A stretch of 64,000 nt of DNA from Symsagittifera roscoffensis (GCF_963678635.1 NC_087066.1:64300282-64364281), one strand, 5' to 3'; positions 21,451 through 33,495 are shown, counted from the first letter of the stretch. Notes: generated by a model not told the origin, from the letters alone. Program-made: numbers and translations.

Positions 21451-24400
21451 ACCTCATATCCGAAATAAATTGTGGTATCAAGTAACACAACAATTTTAGT
21501 TGAAAAAAATTTTTGTTCTGTTTAGATCATAACTTTTTGTCTCGTATTGGACAGCAATTCCGTCCTAGAACACAACATTTTATTCAAATTGATGACCTAT
21601 TAGCGGAAACTTACATTTAAATCGATCAGAGCAAAGAAAACTATATGATAAAAAACCGTCTGTTTCGAAAATAGTACTATCATTGTAAGCAAGAAAAAAT
21701 CAAACTAGTCGCAAATTGTTGTTGCCTTTATACGTGACGATAAAACAATCGCAGTTAATCTAACTTCCCAAATGGTTAATTTTGAATAAAACTTCTATCT
21801 GATATAAAAATGCTAGGAAAATCAATCAAAAATTACTTTATGTTTTTTCATCTCTTTTTTATACGCTCAAAGTTTATTCAAAACAAACTGTTCAGAAACT
21901 GTTCCAAGCCTCCCTATTTTATTTACGATGACCCATCTGTTATAAAGAAAAAACTAGAAAAAAAAACAACACAGTCATGAAAACAGTCAACCACATCACC
22001 TGAGATTTGTTGACTGCAACGAACGGATGCAGCTCCATTTTTCACAATATAGAAAATTCTCTGCCAAAACGCCAAAACGCAATTTACAGCATTTCCCATT
22101 CCTTTTATACTTAGTGTTATTTATGTCATGAGCTAAGAAAGAGCAAAAGAAACTGTTTCTTCCAAATAAGAAGTACTGCTCATTTGACTTATTTTACCGA
22201 CTGTCACCTAACAAATACCATCTGTTTTTGGTGTGTTCTAGCAACCGAAAAAATTCCCAATATGCCATATTTGCAACGATTTCTAATATACCTTCATTTA
22301 CTCAGATAAAATCGAAAGTTGTTTTTTATCATTAAAACTAATTGTCTAAAATGTCTTGCGGACACACAAAAAACCTTTCTTCAATAATTGAGCGAGAACG
22401 ATTTGATTATCGTTTCTGTTTTTTTTTGCCATGAAAAAATAATTAATTAATAATGTACAACGCCGACCAAAATGACTCATTTGCAAAAAGCCAGTGCAAA
22501 ATTTAAGTTTTCACTCAAATGTAATCAAAATGAGATCGACAGTGGTTCAAGTGGAATTGATTAAAAAATCGTGGTTAATCAGATTTCTGACCAACATCTT
22601 ACTAAATTATCCCAATATGAAGTGTTTTCAATTTTTCAACGTATTGGAATTGCGCAAAACGCAAGAAAAATTGTAAATCGATCCTAATTACAAACGAATC
22701 GCCCCCATCAGGTTTCTTGGTCCTTCTACCTATAACGGGACACCGCGGTACGCCTGTGGTTGACCCCAGGTGAAATTGTTTTTAAAAATAGAGAGTAGTC
22801 GATGCCCAGTTTCAAATTGTCTTTTTTTTCAGTATTTCAGAATTTTATTTCAATTTTTTAAAATAAACACTTCTTATCCGGATAAGATTCGGGATGTTGA
22901 GTGTGTTACTCATTTTTTAATGACGTTTAGCACAATAAAAAATGACCCAGTAACGGACTTGAATTTCAAAAACCCTTATCCTGCCCCCGAACAACAGAAA
23001 TAGAATTGCTTCTTCGACAGAAAATACTATTAGAAATCTAAAATCTTTGCCTCAAACCATTTAGCAATTGAAGCTGGGCTCAACATCCCTGACATTTGAA
23101 GCAGATCCCTGACATTTTTCGATCTTGAAGCAGCGGCTAGACTGCAGAAAACACGAGAAGTTAAATTGGACAGGAAAATCCACGGTACATCACGATTCTA
23201 AGGTTTTACTCCCATCGCACATCGAGGTCAACAATGCAACAACGCAACAACGGGTGAAGACTTTGATAAAGCCAATCGAAATTTTTACAGATAAAAAAAG
23301 TCAAAACAGCCAAACACAGTTTACGGAAGATCCAGGGAAGGTCAGAAAAAACCATTACATTTAATACAGGAGAGGCGCTAATACAGATCCCGTTCGAAGG
23401 AAAAGCCGGGTTTCCAAATCTAACCCATGAGACTTGAACAGCTCACAAAAAAAAATCAGTAAGGAAAGACTTGGCAGAGGGTTTACGCAAATTGAGCAAG
23501 AAGAATAAGCAAAAAAAAAAGAAAAGACTAGCAAAGCCGCAACGGAAACTAGAAGCAACGCAAAAAAAACAAAAGCGATTCTTAAATTGTATTACAAGGA
23601 GTTGGAATCGGAAAAGGAAAAAAGGATGAAAAAAGAACAAACGGTTTTAAAAAAAGATTTAGTAATTAGTATATCTTCATGTATCCCATTTGTATCATTC
23701 ATGTACCATTCATGTACCATTCATGTATCTTCATTTGATTTCTTTTTTTTTTTCTTTATACTGTTTCACGCTAAATGCCAAAAGTATTTTATCTGAAGAA
23801 TTGTCAATGTAGGAATCGAACAAGTTGATTATCAAAAAAGTAGAGTTTTAGTATTGTTAAAAAGGCTAGTGTCGTATTTTTTTGTTCCTTATTTTTTAAG
23901 GACTCAATTTTATATTACCAGAAATTTTTCAACCTAAATTAAAACCTCTATTCACTAAACCAGAAATTGACTGATTTACTCTAATAAAGACTATAAATTC
24001 TTGTTTTCGAAAAGTCTCTTTTTAAAAACTCGTCCAATTTTTCTCATTTTTGTAATGCTAATATTTAAAAGGAGCGTTGACTACTAATACGACCCTTTTA
24101 ACTCTAACATTAAACAAAATAGATCATTATGATTTATAAATCTTGCAGGCTGTCCAAGATTTCTGTTTTGCTTTGATTGAGCAGAGGTAAAGCAGAAACT
24201 GCGCCCAAACTTTTATGGTAGTTTCTCCACAAATTTAAAAAAAAATTCATACATTCTGTTCAGACCTTTTTTGTATTACACAATTTTCACTGGTGGGGTT
24301 TCTACTGTGAGTAAAGAATTGTTCAATACAAAATGGGAAAGAAAACGGTTTCTTTTATGAAAATTTATGTAATTTATGGCGCAGGGCAACATCTATATGC

Positions 24401-24600
24401 CGATGTAAGCGTTTTATTTGAAGGCAAAATTTACCCGGATAAGTTCCCTCTGAGTTTTTTTATTGCCAATGAATAATTCAAGGACCACCGTTTGTTCTTC
24501 ATCATAGGACCACTCGTAAAAAGCAGCGGGACTTTCCTTGAGTGATTTTCCTTAACAGCGCTCTAACAGTGTTCATGTTGTCTGCAAAGAGGTACCTGTT
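21451..24600. other. Unassigned AT-rich region
   Basis: No gene recognised. At 23690-23735 a CATTCATGTAC-type unit repeats three times. The plus frame 23125-23364 and the lysine-rich stretch to 23640 have no known domain. At 22690-22790 a GC-richer patch (CACCGCGGTACGCC region) may be an element end. Confidence 0.4.
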
Positions 24601-24623
24601 TTCCTCGATTGTTTCCAGTGACG

Positions 24624-24893
24624 TCATGTATACCATCTTATGGAAATTTTTTCATGATAAAAGTCCTGGAAAAATTGTGATCTCAATTTTGATTCGTTTT
24701 TTGTGATGCTGTACAGCTGCGTGAACAGTGTAGAAAAATCAGAATCAGCCAGAAAACCAAAATCAACCAACGTAATCTTCTGAAGAGCCCACGAGCGACG
24801 ATGGCTACAGGCAGCTAGAATACATATGTAAATAAAAAAACTCACAACAAAAAAAATCAAAAACTCTAGCGAAAAACAAATAGAAATGGACAT
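24624..24893 (-). other. Open frame with hydrophobic N-terminus, unrecognised
   Basis: An 89-codon frame begins with a signal-anchor-like segment (FLIFFVVSFFIYICILAAC) and continues with mixed residues (SDFSTLFTQLYSITKNESKL). It could be an exon or a chance frame. No splice or family support found. Confidence 0.2.
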
Positions 24894-25029
24894 TTAAAAT
24901 GAAAGAAGAGTTCCAATGTCACAAATCTGTTCGACTGAGAAAACTTCTCTAGAACTACTGCTCGTTTCAGTTCCAGAGGAACGATCTGACGTTAAGGATT
25001 GGACCTACAAGCTTCAGTACACATAGCCA

Positions 25030-25445
25030 CAGGTTGGCAAAACATATTCAGTGCCCACGGTCGTCAGTGCGACGAATTCAGCGTTTTGGGGCAAATAGTT
25101 TGCAATTAGATAATCTCAATAGGCTTATCCTTTCGAAAGGTAAAAAATCAATGGGTACGCGTGAACTCCACGAATACTCTGGAATAGACTCGACGCAAAA
25201 TCAAAACTGTACAAATACAAAAACATGACAAGATAGCCAGATAAAAAACACCGCTGGTCAAAGTAGGGCGCATTAAAGCTGCAGAACTGAAGTTCCGATC
25301 ATCCCATCTCCCACGTAGTCATCATTGCCAAGAAGCACGTCCCACTGAAACTAGCTGTAGACGCAAACCTCGTCAACGCCCAACTTTTTAAAGTTATGTG
25401 CCAGATGCCAAATGTGATTGAACCACCACACCTCATCACTTCTTG
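25030..25445 (+). pseudogene. Possible LTR-retrotransposon RT fragment
   Basis: The plus frame from about 25310 reads SHVVIIAKKHVPLKLAVDAN, then NAQLFKVMCQMPNV. This resembles the start of a gypsy-type RT (VIVxKKDGxxRLxxDxRxLN...YPMP). Upstream frames (25034-25228) are degenerate. The piece is short and broken. Confidence 0.35.
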
Positions 25446-25560
25446 AAGTGGAAATTGTCAGTGAGGATACACAAATTAGGTAACTTCAACATTCTGTGAG
25501 GAGAAAAAATATAAACTCATTAATGCAAAATTTTTCATGGCAAAACGAAGAACAAAAATT

Positions 25561-25757
25561 GGATCTATTTAACAATCTCCCTCCCTTTTCAATCAATTTC
25601 GTTCAATCAGAAACGTTCAATTTTCGTTCAATTTTCGTTCAATTTTCGTTCAAAATAACAATTCTCAATACAAAGATCTAGCGCTAATTTACTGTGTTTA
25701 TTCATAGGGGTGGAGATTCTTAAGTAGATACCATAGGGGGGATTGTTAAGTAGATCC
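25561..25757. mobile_element. MITE family M3, copy 1
   Basis: Terminal inverted repeats GGATCTATTTAACAATC and GATTGTTAAGTAGATCC bound a 197-bp element. Flanks CAAAAATT and GAAAAATT match at 7 of 8 positions, an 8-bp target duplication as in hAT-type elements. No coding capacity. Confidence 0.75.
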
Positions 25758-26237
25758 GAAAAATTAAACGAATCCCACACATGAAGACTTAAAAATAGTA
25801 ATCTGTTCCTTTTTCTGCTTATATTTTGAGAACATCCAAAAATTTACCAACAAAATTGACAAAAAAAATTTTGTTAAACTTTTCAAAACGCAATTTTTTG
25901 CTTAACCAAATGATTTTACTCAAATTAAAAGAGAATCGAGTTGGATTTTAAAAATAATAATTGAATCTAGAAGCTATTTTGTATCACCAACTACAACCTT
26001 GAGACAATTGCTATCTTCTAAACTGACATTAAGCTTACTCGCCATAACTGTGAGCACAATAAACAGTAACAGTAAACTGAACGCGAGAGATCCGAATTAG
26101 AAACCCCTCTGAAATCAACCAATCAAAGACAAGCATGCACCTGAAGAAACGGTCTTGAATTACTTTACGCATCGGCCGAGTTGATGGCTCTTAGTCAAGT
26201 GGTTTTATGCTACTTGGGGAGAGTACGAAAAAATCTG
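25758..26237. other. Unassigned spacer between two M3 MITEs
   Basis: AT-rich sequence with no recognised gene or repeat. Confidence 0.4.
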
Positions 26238-26444
26238 GGATCTACTTAACAATCCCCCCCCCCCACATTTCGAAAAGGGGGGTGGCACTTGTGAAGTAGA
26301 TTAATTTGTCGAGTTTTTGACGGATCAGAATGCAGCATAATTCGAATGTTAAAAACAAAGCTCTAGTGATATTTACTGCTTTTATTTAAAAGTGTGGCAG
26401 TTCTTCAGTAGATACCAAACGGAGGGCGATTGTTAAGAAGATCC
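26238..26444. mobile_element. MITE family M3, copy 2
   Basis: Left end GGATCTACTTAACAATCC plus a poly-C tract; right end GATTGTTAAGAAGATCC; 207 bp. Flanks AAAATCTG and AAAAGTTG match at 6 of 8 positions. Same family as 25561-25757. Confidence 0.7.
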
Positions 26445-26639
26445 AAAAGTTGAAGATAAACAGTACCTCGTCTCATTAAGTGTCGCCCGCACTCAGTAAA
26501 AAAAAATTAATTGATTATATTATAATAATAATCGTACTTTTAGCAAAATTTTAATTAATTAAAAGCGCCAATTTTAGATGATTATAATGTTAAAAATTTT
26601 GGTGACATTTTAATAAATTATAATCAATTAAATTTGATT

Positions 26640-26765
26640 ATAGTTTTCCTCAAATCTCTTATAATCTCTTATAATATCTTATAATCTCTTATAATTTCTT
26701 ATAATCTCTTATAATCTTTTAAAATTTCTTATAATCTAATAAAATCTATTACAATAGATTACAAT
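26640..26765. repeat. Degenerate CTTATAATCT tandem repeat
   Basis: About ten units of roughly 10 bp (CTTATAATCT with variants), part of the left arm of the 26482-27662 element. Confidence 0.85.
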
Positions 26766-26881
26766 CTCTTTTTCTATCAAAATATTATTTCACAAGAAAA
26801 ATCTATTAGAATGGATTTTAATCTAACTATTCTACATGAAAAAAAAAAGAAATAATCAATAAGAATTAAGAATCAGTAAAC

Positions 26882-27292
26882 CATGGGCGGATCTAGGATC
26901 TTAGCGAGGGGGGTCTTTTAAACCCTACAAACGTTGCATAAACTATAAGCATTGAAAATACCGTTTTGGTCAAATTTTATGCGCAAAATTTTGAAGAAAA
27001 AAAAACGGGCAAAAAAGGCATTTTTAGGCCCTTCTTGGAAAAAATTTAACAAAAAGTCGCTTTTTTCCGGTGCGCATCCCTCAAAACTACTGTATATTAG
27101 GCGCCGTTAAAATATTTTAGGGTCAGTAAGCCAAAAACGGATATCTAAAAGTAGTGGGGGACCTCAAAATAGTAGGGTGATCTCAAAAAAGTGGGGGGGG
27201 GGGGGTGGGGAGACCTTTTTGGTCGGCAGAGGGTCGAATCCCTGAGGGGGGGGGGCATCGCCCCCCGATACCCCCTTCCTAAATCCGCTGGT
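26882..27292. mobile_element. hAT-like MITE family M1, copy A
   Basis: Starts CATGGGCGGATCTAGG and ends CTAAATCCGCTGGTG, a degenerate form of the CAGGGGCGGAT...ATCCGCCCCTG ends of copy B. No clean target duplication. The minus frame over it (27145-27360) is a by-product of G/C runs. Confidence 0.75.
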
Positions 27293-27662
27293 GGATATAA
27301 GTACAAAAGAACAGTTTTTTTAGTTCGGTAGCCAACTGAAAAGCACACAAAGCAAAACAAAACTAAAACGAAATGAAGCGATGACGTTTATTGAATCATA
27401 ATGAATTATAATCCATTATAATGGATTATAATTCAAAAAAAATTGAGAAAAAAGACTTCCATAAAATAATCAATTATAATCGATTACAATCGAATAAAAT
27501 GATTTTTATCGTTTCGAAAAATAGTAGAATTATAATGCATTTTTAATCGATAATAATCGTTTCTTTTTGAAGTTTTTTGAGACTGGCAAAAAACCCTTTA
27601 AAGTCTATTATTTTCTCTTTTTACACTCGGGCGACACTCGGGCGACATGGAGTGCGGGCGAC

Positions 27663-28225
27663 TCCATTTTCATTTTTGACGCAACTCAAACCACGGGAAG
27701 CTGAGAAGCAGGATTCTGTCTACAGTTACGGATGTGTATAAAATGTGCGCCATTCAACTAGAAAAAATCAACATTTCATTTAATTTAAAAAATAATTTAA
27801 ACTTGCTTCGACTGATTTTCAAAGCTTTGTTTACTTAAAAATATACAATGTGGAACACGTGCGGGAACGGTATCGTGAAAGACAACACTATAGTCTCAAT
27901 AGATATTTCGATAATCGCAGATAATGCTTTAAAACAAAAAGTCGTTAAAAAAACCAGAATAATTTCTTTTTTTGAATCCAAAGAAAGTCTTAGAATGCAA
28001 TTTTGAACCAAAAACAGAAGGAACTCAGACAAAGAGATAACTTTCAGCCAAAAAACTGTCACTATAAAAAAGCTCTGAAGAAGTGAAATCAAACTACAAA
28101 CCTTCTTTGCTGTAACAAGTTTCAGTTTTGCATTTTAAAAACGTGTCGCTACGGCAAAAGTGGTATGTGGCCAACATAGGACTAATTGGTTTAATTCAAA
28201 TGTAGCAGGTTATATAAAAGATGAC
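27663..28225. other. Unassigned AT-rich region
   Basis: The minus 85-codon frame at 27835-28092 has a hydrophobic start but no recognised domain. Nothing else seen. Confidence 0.4.
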
Positions 28226-29285
28226 AATGTCAAGATCTGAAGTACTTGTCAAATTGACAGTGCCAGCAAAAATGCTATTCTGAATGACTTACTTGACAAA
28301 AATCTGCAAATCGGATTCAATAATCATCAATTTAGCCGTCAAAATAATTTTGGCGGCTAAAAAACAAGTGGGCGTAGAATCTTAAAAAAATTGGCTAGTC
28401 AACAAATCCTCATAAAACTCCTGAGAACAGAAAATAAACTTCACTTATGCTTAAGAAAAACTCTCGCATTGAAAAATATGTTATGGTGTGTGACCTCCAT
28501 AAGAATTATTGATATAATTCAAATAAAACCGGTTCTATTAGAGGTGGCATTATCTAGTCTTTCATCTAATCTAAAGTCCTATCAAATATCTCACAAACTG
28601 AGTTACCATCTTTCTTGATATATTTTTTGGTTTTTTAACTGTAAAGTTTTTCTCAACCGTACAGACTCCCCCCCCCCCCTTCCCAAGTGACCTCAGATAG
28701 AATCTCCCCCTAGCCACGTATTAATTTTGAAAATTGATTTCGTATAAAATATTCATTTCAAACATTGAAAAGAAAAAAACATTCATTTCAAAGTTGAAAT
28801 ATGAGAAACCAGTCTTTTTTCTAAATCGATAGGGGGGGGGGGGGTATTGTACGGTTGACCAAAAAGTTCCATGAGTTATTTACTTGACAAGGACTAAATT
28901 TTTTTGAAAATACCTCTTTGCGAACAAAACTGCAAAATACATGGAACAAAACTGCAAATCTGCATATCAGATTTATCGCTCGCAGCATATTAGCCGCAAA
29001 AATATTTTTCTTTAAATAGAATGTTATTCAAAATGTGATCTTGAGACAAGCCGCTAAAAACGAAGAGGCTAAAAATTGAGAGGTTGAAGGAATTAAGAAA
29101 AAGTGGCAAGTCAACAAATCCTTACCTGCGAAAAAATCTCCGAAGAATTGGAACTGAACTTCAGTTATGTAGAAAAACTTGTCGCATCAAGATCTGTGTA
29201 ATAATGTGTCACCTACATTACATTGACATACCGACTTATTGTCTTGATTCAGACGTAGCATTACGATTCAAAGTCTGCACTGGAT
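28226..29285. repeat. Diverged direct repeat module, two copies plus a part copy
   Basis: About 28290-28500 and 28935-29220 share TGCAAAT, TTAGCCG, GGCTAA, AAGTGGCAAGTCAACAAATCC-like blocks in the same order. A shorter match lies at 29890-30030. In the second copy a plus frame reads CEKISEELELNFSYVEKLV, helix-turn-helix-like in composition, so these may be relics of a transposase gene (weak). Confidence 0.4.
28651..28860. mobile_element. MITE-like element M5
   Basis: Left end has CAACCGTACAGACTCCCC and right end GGGGTATTGTACGGTTG, imperfect complements with a C/G tract just inside. About 210 bp. Flanking duplication is unclear. A matching end occurs at about 14205-14230. Confidence 0.5.
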
Positions 29286-29654
29286 AGGCGCACAATTTTG
29301 TGTTTGTATGTTCTTGAATTTCAGAAACAAGTCTTTAAACATGTTAAATTTTTTCCGGAACGATCAAAGAAAATGAAAGAACATAAAAAGAACAAAGGGA
29401 GGAGAAATCCGCTTATAAAATCCACAAAATACACAGTTGGCCTCGTAATGAGCAAGCTATGTTAAAAATAACATTTTCTACTTTTTCACCTGATCTAAAG
29501 CACACATCAAAAATTGTCAGTGTAAACAAAAGTGCTATGGTCATTCTGCTGATTTTATTTTAAGTGCTGAGTTACTGAATTTCTTATGACATTTTTTAGT
29601 TTTCAACTGAACAATTTCTTTTCAGTCTTTTAACAAAGTATAGGACTTTTTTCA

Positions 29655-29854
29655 GGATCAAGTTAACATCCTCCCCCCCCCCCCCCCCAAATAGACCAAG
29701 TTAAGATCCTCCGCCCCATTGTTCATTTTAATTTAAATATACTTAGCGCTGCATGTAAAATGATCTATTCTGATTGGCTGAAAATTCGAAATCAAAACCA
29801 AGTTAACATCCTCCCCCCTAAATGAATTTAGGGAGAAGGATGATAACTTGGTCC
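29655..29854. mobile_element. MITE family M4
   Basis: Ends GGATCAAGTTAACATCC and GGATGATAACTTGGTCC (imperfect complements), each followed inward by C/G-rich sequence; 200 bp. Flanks TTTTTTCA and TTTTTTAA match at 7 of 8. Internal copies of the end (about 29694 and 29801) suggest a rearranged element. Confidence 0.65.
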
Positions 29855-30071
29855 TTTTTTAAATACCCCGTTGCATTCGAACCTTTTCAAGAAGACATCC
29901 CGCAAAACTGCGTATCTGCAAATCAGTTTTAACAATCAGGAAGTTAGAAGTTAGCCGCATAACTAATTTTAATTTGGTAATATTATAAGATAATTTGTGA
30001 TCTTGATGCAAGATGTCTGGAGCCATTTTTTTTCTGTGTTTTTTTTTCTCGTTTTTACGTGTATGTATATG

Positions 30072-30496
30072 CAGGGGCGGATTTGGGGGGGGAGCGGACG
30101 CTCTTTCCCCTCAGGGATTTGACTCCCGGCCGACCCAAAGGGTCCCCCTTGTACTATTTTGAAATTTCCATTTTTGGCGACGGATCCTAAAATTTTTCTA
30201 AGGGGGCCTTTGGTGCCAACATATACTAGTTTTCAGGGGGAAGCGCGCGCCGAAAAATCCAATTTTTTGGTCAAAATTTTCCAAAAAGTGACTAAAAACT
30301 CCTTTTTTTGCCTGTTTTTTTTTTAATTTTTGTCTGCGGCGGAGACAAATTGGCCAAAATAGGGACAAAACAGTGCTTTGGGAGAGCCCGAAAAATCAAT
30401 TTGGTCGACCTAAAAAAGTCGGGTCGACAAAATTTTCGAAAATTTTTTGAAAATCCGCCTCCCCCTCCCCTCGAGAAAATCCTAGATCCGCCCCTG
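30072..30496. mobile_element. hAT-like MITE family M1, copy B (intact)
   Basis: Ends CAGGGGCGGATTT and AGATCCGCCCCTG are inverted repeats. The 8-bp flanks TGTATATG (30064-30071 and 30497-30504) are identical, a perfect target duplication of hAT length. 425 bp, no coding capacity; open frames on both strands here are artefacts. Confidence 0.9.
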
Positions 30497-30504
30497 TGTA
30501 TATG

Positions 30505-31134
30505 TTTTTTCTCCAAAAAACTTTTGCATCATATTTGCATCGTCGATTGCGGACAGATTTTTGCACCAACACTATTTGGCTCGGTCGCTGACGATGGTGG
30601 TCACTATTATGTTCGTTGTTTTTTTTGCTTTGCCACATTGACAGAGCTATAAACTTATCTCCTCGATCTGCAAGTTGTTGAAATTCTGAGATTAGGTCTC
30701 GGCAGTATGGTAATTCTTCTTTTTGGTCGCGATTATCTGGATATAAAAGCATGGTACCGCCCGTAAGCATTTTCTGGTTTTTCGTAGTGGTGTTTTAGAA
30801 CTAATCTGAAGACAGCTTGATCAGTAAAGTTGTTTTGCATTTCTAATTTATCGAGCAAATAATCAGTTTTAGGGTTTCAATTATTACAGAAATGTAATAT
30901 ATTAAATGTTAATAAATTTATACATTATTATTAATATCATGCAGTTTTAGCATAAATCTTTTGTTTTTATCTGCACAAAATAAGCACTGAAAATTGAATT
31001 CATTTCGAGGGATGTACGATACAAATTTTGATTCGTTTAAATTCATTTAGATGATGTACACCACAGAAATGCAAATAAACATGCATCTTGTCGAATTATT
31101 TCATGATGCAATTGTAATTGAATTGTTTTTTTTC
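30505..31134. other. Unassigned region downstream of the CAP gene
   Basis: A minus frame (30505-30770) reads ELPYCRDLISEFQQLADRGD and has protein-like composition, but no family or splice support was found. The rest is AT-rich and holds the 3' flank of the CAP gene. Confidence 0.3.
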
Positions 31135-32765
31135 TCATTCGTCAGTGCATAAATTGGAATAAACGCTGTCTATTTTTGTGCCCTTTTTTGGACACATAAC
31201 AGCCGGGTTGTATGTGGTAGTGACTGCGAATGGTTTTTCTCCCCACCAGTTGCCCGCTGGACTGTAGTGACAGACGAAGTTGGTCCAGACTTTGGTTTTG
31301 CCGCTTTTATAGGTGGACGTGCACTTTTTCTGGGCACAGCCGAGGTACTTGCTGTCTGCCCAGAGTTGCTGGGTCAAGTGAAAGCATTTTCCAACGGCTG
31401 AAACAATTGGCATTTCATAGAGCAAGAGTGACAACATCCCCCCCCCCCCCCCCATCCCCATGCGCGAACAAATTTCTAGTTGATTTTTATTACATAATTT
31501 ACTGCAGCTTGAAACATTTCTGTATTGGTGAATTAAATAATTGGCGCATAATATCAGTGTGAACAATCGTAAGCCCTTCTGCAGACGAGATTTAACTTAA
31601 AAATTATCAATTTTCTAAGTTTACTCGCCATTGCCTCAGGGTCCTTCATTAGTCATCGAACAATGTCGGTTCTCGAATCTGTGGTTCGACAACGAAGTCT
31701 GGAAAACGAGTTTAGTTGATTTTGGTCAACTTCTATCGACTTTGGTTTGACCCTGGTCGATTTATATATCGACTAGTCGGTCTTAAGTTTCTGTCTACAT
31801 ATTCAAATTGGGTCAATAGTCTGACATCGTTTGGTCCATACGGTCGATACTTAATTCGACTATCTCAACCCGGGAGGAAAGAGGGGATGGAGTGTTTTTC
31901 GTAACAATATAAAAGAGCCCGGCTTTGTTGACCACATTGTCCTATTGTTATGAAAACTTACATACAGACTAATAAGGCCACGACAAACATATTTGGTCGT
32001 CATACTCAACCTCGTAAAACCACTCGTTACACATATATATTGAAGCTCGGGAGAGGTGGGGGGATGGAAAAAGAGCCAAGAGCCCGACTTACGAACGCAG
32101 TCCATCTTCTGCCAGTCGAAGTACTTCCTCTCACTGTACCATGACCTCACATACTCCCCCACATCCCTCTTCGGCTTGTACTTAGCCCCAAAAGCCAAGT
32201 TCTCCCCAATCGATCCCACCCCCTCCTCCAGTAATTCAAACAGCGCTCCTCTGTATTCCAAATGGTTCTTCTTGCACTGATCCGCTACCTTGAAAAAAAT
32301 AAACTATTCATTTTCAGTAGACATTTTTTGCATATTTAGTCTTAATTTAGTTAATTTCTGGTATCTTTTTTCATTCTTTGTATCGATATTTCTTAAAATA
32401 TAAATTGAAAAGATGACGAGCGCGCTTCTTTGAAAACAACTTTTCAACGCATGCAAAATTTTTCTTTCAATTTTGTACAGAAGAGTGCATATAATAGCAG
32501 ATGAAATTTTTGTGACTCCATAAAATGATAATATAAAAAAATGTCTGGGCTAATGCAAAAGCGTCAGGAACTTAATGATTTGGTTGAAAGGTCCAGACAA
32601 TTTGTACCTCTTGGGCAGTTTGCTCCAGCGCCTCATCCCACTCCAGTTTGTTCATGCCTACAGGAAAGCCCTCAAACTCCGCCCCATTTCTGTCCTTCCA
32701 CTCCAGAGTATCTCTGATTCTGTTGTGCTCATCCAGCGCCTGCTTCTTATTCTCATCTGTCAGTT
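31135..32765 (-). CDS. CAP-domain (SCP/CRISP-like) secreted protein, three exons seen, first exon missing
   Basis: Exons at 32608-32765, 32093-32288 and 31135-31397 join in phase (158, 196 and 263 nt), each with GT-AG borders (acceptors TTCTTGCAG, TTTTCAAG, TTGTTTCAG; donors GTACAA and GTAAGT). The protein shows the CAP hallmarks in order: DEHNRIRDTL (first His), GSIGENLAFG (Glu), KCFHLTQQLWADSKYLGC (signature 1, second His) and FVCHYSPAGNWWGE (signature 2), ending NLCTDE. Known members are mostly secreted and act in immunity, venom, adhesion or sterol binding, so a precise role cannot be given. The first exon (signal peptide, phase 1 donor) was not found. Several short DNA elements crowd its upstream side. 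Confidence 0.8.
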
Positions 32766-32807
32766 CTGCAAGAAAAAGAAAACAAACAGAAAAAAGTATG
32801 CAAAAAC

Positions 32808-33017
32808 GGCTCTTTTCCAGTCCCCCCCTTTCATGTTCACTTTTGAAAAGTCTGTTTAACGTTGTCATAATGCAATGAACAAAGCGGTGAACAAATCGAC
32901 AACTGTGAACAGATTTGTTCTTCATACTTTACAGCGTAACATCACGCATTTAGCCGTAATAACACGTAAAACAAGCATAAAGCTCGGTATTTTGAAAAGG
33001 GGGACTAGAAAAGAGCC
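32808..33017. mobile_element. MITE family M2, copy 1
   Basis: Ends GGCTCTTTTCCAGTCCCCCC and GGGGGACTAGAAAAGAGCC; 210 bp; flanks GCAAAAAC and GAAAAAAC match at 7 of 8. Lies just upstream of the first recognised CAP exon, probably inside its first intron. Confidence 0.8.
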
Positions 33018-33277
33018 GAAAAAACATATCAAACTTGTGGAGAAAAATAGTGAGCCTTGGTTGCACCCCCCCCCTCCGTCCTGTAAAAGTAGCACTTAAC
33101 CTTGTAGTGAAACCCTCATGCTGAAACTAACTTGTTCTGAGACCCTCATCCAAAAGAGCGTAAAAACAAACTAAGAGTGGACTGAGAGTTCAGTAAAAGA
33201 AACACGATTTCTGTTAAGAGCAACACTGGTCAACACGACTGGAAACAACGCAACATACTGACCTGCTATCAAGGTAA

Positions 33278-33495
33278 GGCTCTTTTCCAGTTCCCCCCCC
33301 CCCTTTGAATTTCAATTTTGAAAAGTCTATTTAACGTTGTCATGATGCAATGAAGTTTGGCGTGGTGAACAAATCGACAACTGTGAACAGATTTGTTCTT
33401 CATACTTTACAGCGTAACATCACGCATTTAGCCGTAATAACACGCATAACAAACATAATACTCGGTATTTTGAAAGGGGGGACTGGAAAAGAGCC
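33278..33495. mobile_element. MITE family M2, copy 2
   Basis: Same family as 32808-33017, with ends GGCTCTTTTCCAG and CTGGAAAAGAGCC; 218 bp; flanks CAAGGTAA and AAAGGTAA match at 7 of 8. Interiors of the two copies are nearly identical. Confidence 0.85.

Larger units (their letters stand above)
26482..27662. mobile_element. Inverted-repeat element with GTCGCCCGCACTC ends, hosting a nested MITE
   Basis: Perfect 13-bp ends GTCGCCCGCACTC (26482-26494) and its complement (27650-27662) enclose AT-rich arms made of TATAATC/GATTATAA-type words that can pair across the element. A hAT-like MITE (26882-27292) sits inside. Right of centre, ACTCGGGCGAC occurs twice in tandem. No coding capacity. Confidence 0.6.

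Noticed and set aside
30308-30652. Overlapping ORFs on both strands
   Set aside because: They lie mostly over the M1 MITE and its G/C runs.
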